Assembly: GCA_938008555.1 (NCBI GenBank)
Contig: CALLKE010000244.1
Coordinates: forward strand, 1 to 43,225
Length of the DNA stretch: 43,225 bases
Reading direction: 5' to 3'
Origin: an uncultured Pedobacter sp.
GTDB taxonomy: Bacteria > Bacteroidota > Bacteroidia > Sphingobacteriales > Sphingobacteriaceae
Each line of letters opens with the position of its first letter. Position 1 is the first letter of the stretch. The notes beneath the pieces were generated by a model. The model saw only the letters and a list, made by a program, of their open reading frames with translations. It was not told the origin of the DNA and searched no databases. Shown here piece after piece: positions 40,632 through 43,225 of the stretch. Both the position numbers and the translations under genes were made by a program.

Positions 40632-41006
40632 TTATTGGGTTAATTGAATTGGTTTAGGTTCAGTAAGATATGCAAGCCCTGTATAAACCTGCATAGGCTC
40701 TACAAAGTACACCTCACTATCAATTACAGCGTACACACATTTCTGTTTTGCATCTTTGGCGTACATTGTGCATAAAGCGAGTTTACCTTGTAATGATAGT
40801 TTATCAGGTGCTGCACTGATAATGATACGTTGTACAGAATCACTGTACACTTTACCATCATCACCCATCCAGCAACCATGTGCATCAACTTGCGTAAAAC
40901 CACCAAAGATTTTAAGCAGGTCTTCTTTGAATTTAGTATTGACTTTATGAAGGCTGTTGCCATCGTTATCTACATTCACAAGGTGAATAATAAAGTTCTC
41001 GTGCAT
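40632..41006 (-). CDS. Hypothetical early protein (124 aa)
   Basis: AAGGAG lies 7 bases before the ATG. It contains FGGFTQVDAHGCWMGDDGKV (about residues 34-53) and then VQRIIISA and CVYAVIDSEVYFVEP. The GG-T..G.W...G pattern recalls DUF3574-type proteins, but the match is weak. It is likely a small alpha/beta protein. No membrane segment. Confidence 0.76.
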   Translation of the reverse strand: MHENFIIHLVNVDNDGNSLHKVNTKFKEDLLKIFGGFTQVDAHGCWMGDDGKVYSDSVQRIIISAAPDKLSLQGKLALCTMYAKDAKQKCVYAVIDSEVYFVEPMQVYTGLAYLTEPKPIQLTQ

Positions 41007-41042
41007 GATATTACTCCTTTATTTGTTCATATATTAGTTCGA

Positions 41043-41342
41043 TTATTGCATTCTCCCTATATAATTATACCCTTCCATATACATCTCATAATAACGGACT
41101 TCTTTTGTTGGTTTTGGTGGGCTTCCTTTTGCAGAATCTCTGTACCCATCAATAAACGCGTGTATTAGCCAAATTTTTAGTTTTGGTTTCTGGTCTTCCC
41201 TATCAAGGTACTCCATAGCTGCATTATAAGCCTTACGATTTAACTCTGCAGCATCCCTAAATGCTATAGCAGAGTTGTAACCATGACACAATGCACCAAA
41301 ACACTGTGCGTATTCTTCTTTTTCTTCTTCGGTCAGTAACAT
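41043..41342 (-). CDS. Hypothetical early protein (99 aa)
   Basis: The ATG at 41342 sits 6 bases after AAGGAG. A longer in-frame start at 41411 has no ribosome site and would cross the hairpins upstream. The product begins MLLTEEEKEEYAQCFGALCH and is helical and charged, with LDREDQKPKLKIWLIHAFID and a Tyr/Met-rich end. No family is recognised. Confidence 0.76.
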   Translation of the reverse strand: MLLTEEEKEEYAQCFGALCHGYNSAIAFRDAAELNRKAYNAAMEYLDREDQKPKLKIWLIHAFIDGYRDSAKGSPPKPTKEVRYYEMYMEGYNYIGRMQ

Positions 41343-41553
41343 ATTTATCTCCTTTATAAATAAGCGGTGATGCCCTGCGTGTCCATAAACTGAGTTGCCT
41401 AACAACAGCAAGTGATGAACCTGCCCATACCTTTAGTGGACTCATCAGGCAGGGCATCACCCTGCGACACAGGATTTACAGATTCATCATCTTACCTGTG
41501 TTTCGTCCTATCTGCTATGGCTAGCTTTACCTCTATTAAAGGACAGTAGCAGA
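41343..41553 (-). promoter_or_regulatory. Structured intergenic RNA with three long-range hairpins
   Basis: No credible gene lies here. Three perfect inverted repeats follow one another: a 13-bp pair GGTGATGCCCTGC (41366-41378) with its complement at 41449-41461, a 7-bp ACACAGG/CCTGTGT pair (41467-41501), and an 8-bp ATCTGCTA/TAGCAGAT pair (41510-41554) that reaches the upstream stop codon. No T-run follows, so these are not intrinsic terminators. RNase III-type processing sites, as between T7 early genes, are the likeliest role. Confidence 0.65.
41366..41461. repeat. 13-bp inverted repeat with 70-base loop
   Basis: GGTGATGCCCTGC at 41366-41378 is the exact reverse complement of 41449-41461. 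The loop between holds a shorter internal pair (TGATGA/TCATCA). It is the longest perfect inverted repeat I found in the window. Confidence 0.85.
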
Positions 41554-42045
41554 TTAGAATTTATCTCCATCATTAGTCACAATCATCTCACGGACAGCTT
41601 TAACCACAGCTAACTCTTCTGCAGAGAACTCTTGCCCTTTAGCAGTAGCAGAATCAACCCGATTAAGGAATGACAGCAAGCTACCTGCAATATCAAGCGG
41701 TTTGAATGCAGCCTCTGGCTTAAATTCCCAGAATGGTGTAGCGATAGCCTCATCAAGCATGGTCTGTTTAGACTTATCATAAGCGAGTGTTTTATCTTCT
41801 TCATTCCATTTGAATTTACCGAATGCAAGATACCACTCACGCAGTGCATTCTTGCGAGTTGAGGCAGGAAGCCCATCAAGCAAACGATTAGCGAGTGTAA
41901 TATCACCATGCAACCCAGCATGATTAAGAGTGCTAACTGCAGCAAGGTGCAAATCGGCCTCTAGTTTCTTACCTCTGGTTGTTACAGATACGATTAACTT
42001 AGTGATGTTAGCTGCACCTTCAACCAATTTGAATGTTTTAGTCAT
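41554..42045 (-). CDS. First sizeable early protein, hypothetical (163 aa)
   Basis: GAGG lies 7 bases before the ATG. The protein begins MTKTFKLVEGAANITKLIVS, with AVSTLNHAGLHGDITLANRL and an aromatic ATPFWEFKPEAAFKPLDI segment, then an acidic end. The layout is familiar from phage proteins of unknown function found near replication or early genes. As the first gene of normal size after the host-type promoters it should be made immediately on infection. Confidence 0.8.
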   Translation of the reverse strand: MTKTFKLVEGAANITKLIVSVTTRGKKLEADLHLAAVSTLNHAGLHGDITLANRLLDGLPASTRKNALREWYLAFGKFKWNEEDKTLAYDKSKQTMLDEAIATPFWEFKPEAAFKPLDIAGSLLSFLNRVDSATAKGQEFSAEELAVVKAVREMIVTNDGDKF

Positions 42046-42825
42046 GTTATAACCTCATATTGTTTGTTACGTTAAGGCATAGACTAACCAAATAGTCTTA
42101 CCGAAAGGTGCAGGCACACCAGAAAGGAGAATAAACAAATGTCCTGCACCTATCGCTAAGACCATATCCACAAGCGGCATAGAACGCTTTACAGCCCGTT
42201 ACACCTACTGGCAGTACTGGATATAGCCACGATATAATGAACGCTCTCTATACGCATATAAAGCCCACAGCGTAACGGTATGTATTTTAGACTTATGGAA
42301 TGGTTGCCCTCTGGTGTATTATCTAGTTACCTTTTTCAAGGGTAACACTTAACACCTCAAGCCCGGGTCATACACATAGCACAGACTATCTTTGACAATA
42401 GCGTGTTAAGCGACCCTCTGTACAAGCGTTAGCAAGCCAGATTCCTCTTACCATGTGTTTAGCGTGTCCGCTAACCCGACGCAACCAAGGACTTACACCT
42501 TGATGGCGATTTACCCTGCACCAATACAGGTTATATATTTCCATAGAAAAGCGTTTCGGGCTTTGCTTTCAACCTAACGAACCTACTATATTCAGCCCTT
42601 GGCATAGCGTGAACCATGCCTGTCAGATTTACTAACTTGCTATTCGCTGGACATTGCTATCCATTCCATACTTTGCTTTTATTGTACATATAGCCTTTAT
42701 GTAACGACCGAAGCCATGTTACACTACTAACCTTATATGACTATCCATAGATTATATTAATACATTTGCCTTTTGTCCTTTTGGCTGTTTGGTTATAAAG
42801 AATTAATTGTTTAACTCTTAATTGT
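42046..42825 (-). promoter_or_regulatory. Long structured early leader, gene-poor
   Basis: About 780 bases between the host-type promoters and the first sizeable gene hold no well-supported protein gene. Hairpins are dense: TAGTCT/AGACTA (42081-42098), GTTACC/GGTAAC (42326-42346), TTAGCG/CGCTAA with a 4-base loop (42459-42474), CAAGG/CCTTG (42485-42501), GGCAT/ATGCC (42601-42620) and ACATA/TATGT (42686-42702). GGTGCAGG/CCTGCACC spans 42107-42150. This fits a processed or functional untranslated RNA. The terminal repeat may also reach into it. Confidence 0.6.
42067..42180 (-). CDS. Possible small membrane peptide (37 aa)
   Basis: A 37-codon frame starts MPLVDMVLAIGAGHLFILLS and ends TIWLVYALT, with two short hydrophobic stretches separated by GVPAPFGK. 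The hydrophobic pattern favours a real peptide, but the ribosome site is poor and the frame lies in the structured leader and across its hairpins. Chance is possible. Confidence 0.35.
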   Translation of the reverse strand: MPLVDMVLAIGAGHLFILLSGVPAPFGKTIWLVYALT

Positions 42826-42829
42826 GTAC

Positions 42830-42859
42830 ACTATAACATACTACAATGTACACTGTCAA
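42830..42859 (-). promoter_or_regulatory. Host sigma70-type early promoter, third of three
   Basis: On the minus strand TTGACA, 18 bases of spacing and TATAGT. The -35 box is perfect. Transcription would begin near 42823 and run through the structured leader into the early genes. Confidence 0.8.
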
Positions 42860-42962
42860 GAATTATTTTTGTGCCTGTATCATTCCTTTTGTAATCCATT
42901 TAAACACTTTACCGATTGAATAACCCGTTACATAAAAAGGTAACATGATTAAGCATTTTATA

Positions 42963-42991
42963 AGGATAACAAGTTTTTCTTTCCTTGTCAA
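42963..42991 (-). promoter_or_regulatory. Host sigma70-type early promoter, second of three
   Basis: On the minus strand TTGACA, 17 bases of spacing and TATCCT. Together with the neighbours it forms a tandem set of three like the T7 A1-A3 early promoters. Confidence 0.72.
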
Positions 42992-43082
42992 TAACAATTT
43001 TACATTATTTTGCATTTTTTATTCTCTTTCTGTTTAAGTCTGTATGTATTGTATAAAGCAAGTGATTCGCTTCATGTTTATA

Positions 43083-43111
43083 AGTATCTCATACATTAAT
43101 CAGATTGTAAA
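43083..43111 (-). promoter_or_regulatory. Host sigma70-type early promoter, first of three
   Basis: On the minus strand TTTACA, 17 bases of spacing and GATACT. It is the most upstream of three tandem early promoters and lies 43 bases from the opposite-facing phage promoter-like element. Confidence 0.7.
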
Positions 43112-43153
43112 GCATTATTTTATAAATTTTTGTAAATAATTGCTATTGACATT

Positions 43154-43170
43154 TTGACTCATATATGAGA
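43154..43170 (+). promoter_or_regulatory. Phage RNA polymerase promoter facing away from all major genes
   Basis: The plus strand reads TTGACTCATATATGAGA, identical over 15-16 bases to the copies before capsid and tail fibre, but on the opposite strand to nearly all genes. Across the closed map it is followed by a leader hairpin at 20-39, an A+T-rich tract and the 28-residue acidic peptide gene. A sigma70-like TTGACA box overlaps it at 43146-43151, so early use by the host polymerase is also possible. Confidence 0.7.
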
Positions 43171-43225
43171 AGATAAAAGTTTTATAAGCTGTATCTGTTT
43201 CAGAATACAATAATAAATTGTATAT
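43171..43225. repeat. Direct repeat of the window's first 55 bases
   Basis: This is the second copy of the 55-base start/end overlap. It begins directly after the plus-strand phage promoter-like element at 43154-43170, so any transcript from that element continues at base 1 of the window. Confidence 0.9.

Noticed and set aside
42139..42159. AAAGGAG followed by ATG on the plus strand in the early leader
   Set aside because: The ribosome site is excellent but the frame has only six codons, so I do not call it a gene.

Overview
The window is an essentially complete genome of a lytic, T7-like podovirus (Autographiviridae in the older naming). The evidence is a single-subunit T7-type RNA polymerase, a T7-type DNA polymerase and 5'-3' exonuclease, a T7-ordered virion module, short DNA ends implied by a 55-base start/end overlap, and no integrase or repressor. 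The RNA polymerase lies next to the structural genes rather than at the start of the early region, and primase and helicase are separate genes. Both traits match the phiKMV-type arrangement. SD-type ribosome sites, sigma70-like promoters and Rz/Rz1 spanins point to a Gram-negative, probably gammaproteobacterial host; the species cannot be read from the sequence.

Nearly every gene is on the minus strand, so the genome reads from right to left. Bases 43171-43225 repeat bases 1-55, so the unit is 43,170 bases and the map closes on itself. The right edge (42046-43170) holds three tandem host-type promoters and about 780 bases of structured, largely gene-free leader. Small early genes, mostly of unknown function, follow (42045-37690). 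The replication module comes next: primase, helicase, an HTH plus metallophosphoesterase protein, a MazZ-like dNTP hydrolase, ATP-dependent DNA ligase, DNA polymerase, an acidic-tailed putative ssDNA-binding protein, a nucleotidyltransferase, 5'-3' exonuclease, endonuclease VII and RNA polymerase.

The virion module runs from 22263 to 6855: GNAT-like protein, gp7.3-like protein, portal, scaffold, capsid, two tail tubular proteins, three internal virion/ejection proteins and a tail fibre. Holin, small and large terminase, endolysin and Rz/Rz1 follow. The left end carries a 481-residue putative structural protein, two small proteins and a compact tRNA-His/Asn/Ile cluster, then 860 bases with no minus-strand gene.

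A shared 17-base element built around CTCATATATGAG lies just after the RNA polymerase gene, before the capsid gene and before the tail fibre gene. The last two positions match T7 phi10 and phi17, so I read it as the phage's own promoter. A fourth copy points the other way, into an A+T-rich tract (about 21% G+C) that carries one short plus-strand gene. This is a candidate replication origin and/or a divergent late unit. Translation is tightly packed, with many TAATG and 8-base overlaps. Reading the gaps revealed five small genes (28 to 68 codons), one of which appears to start at ATT.
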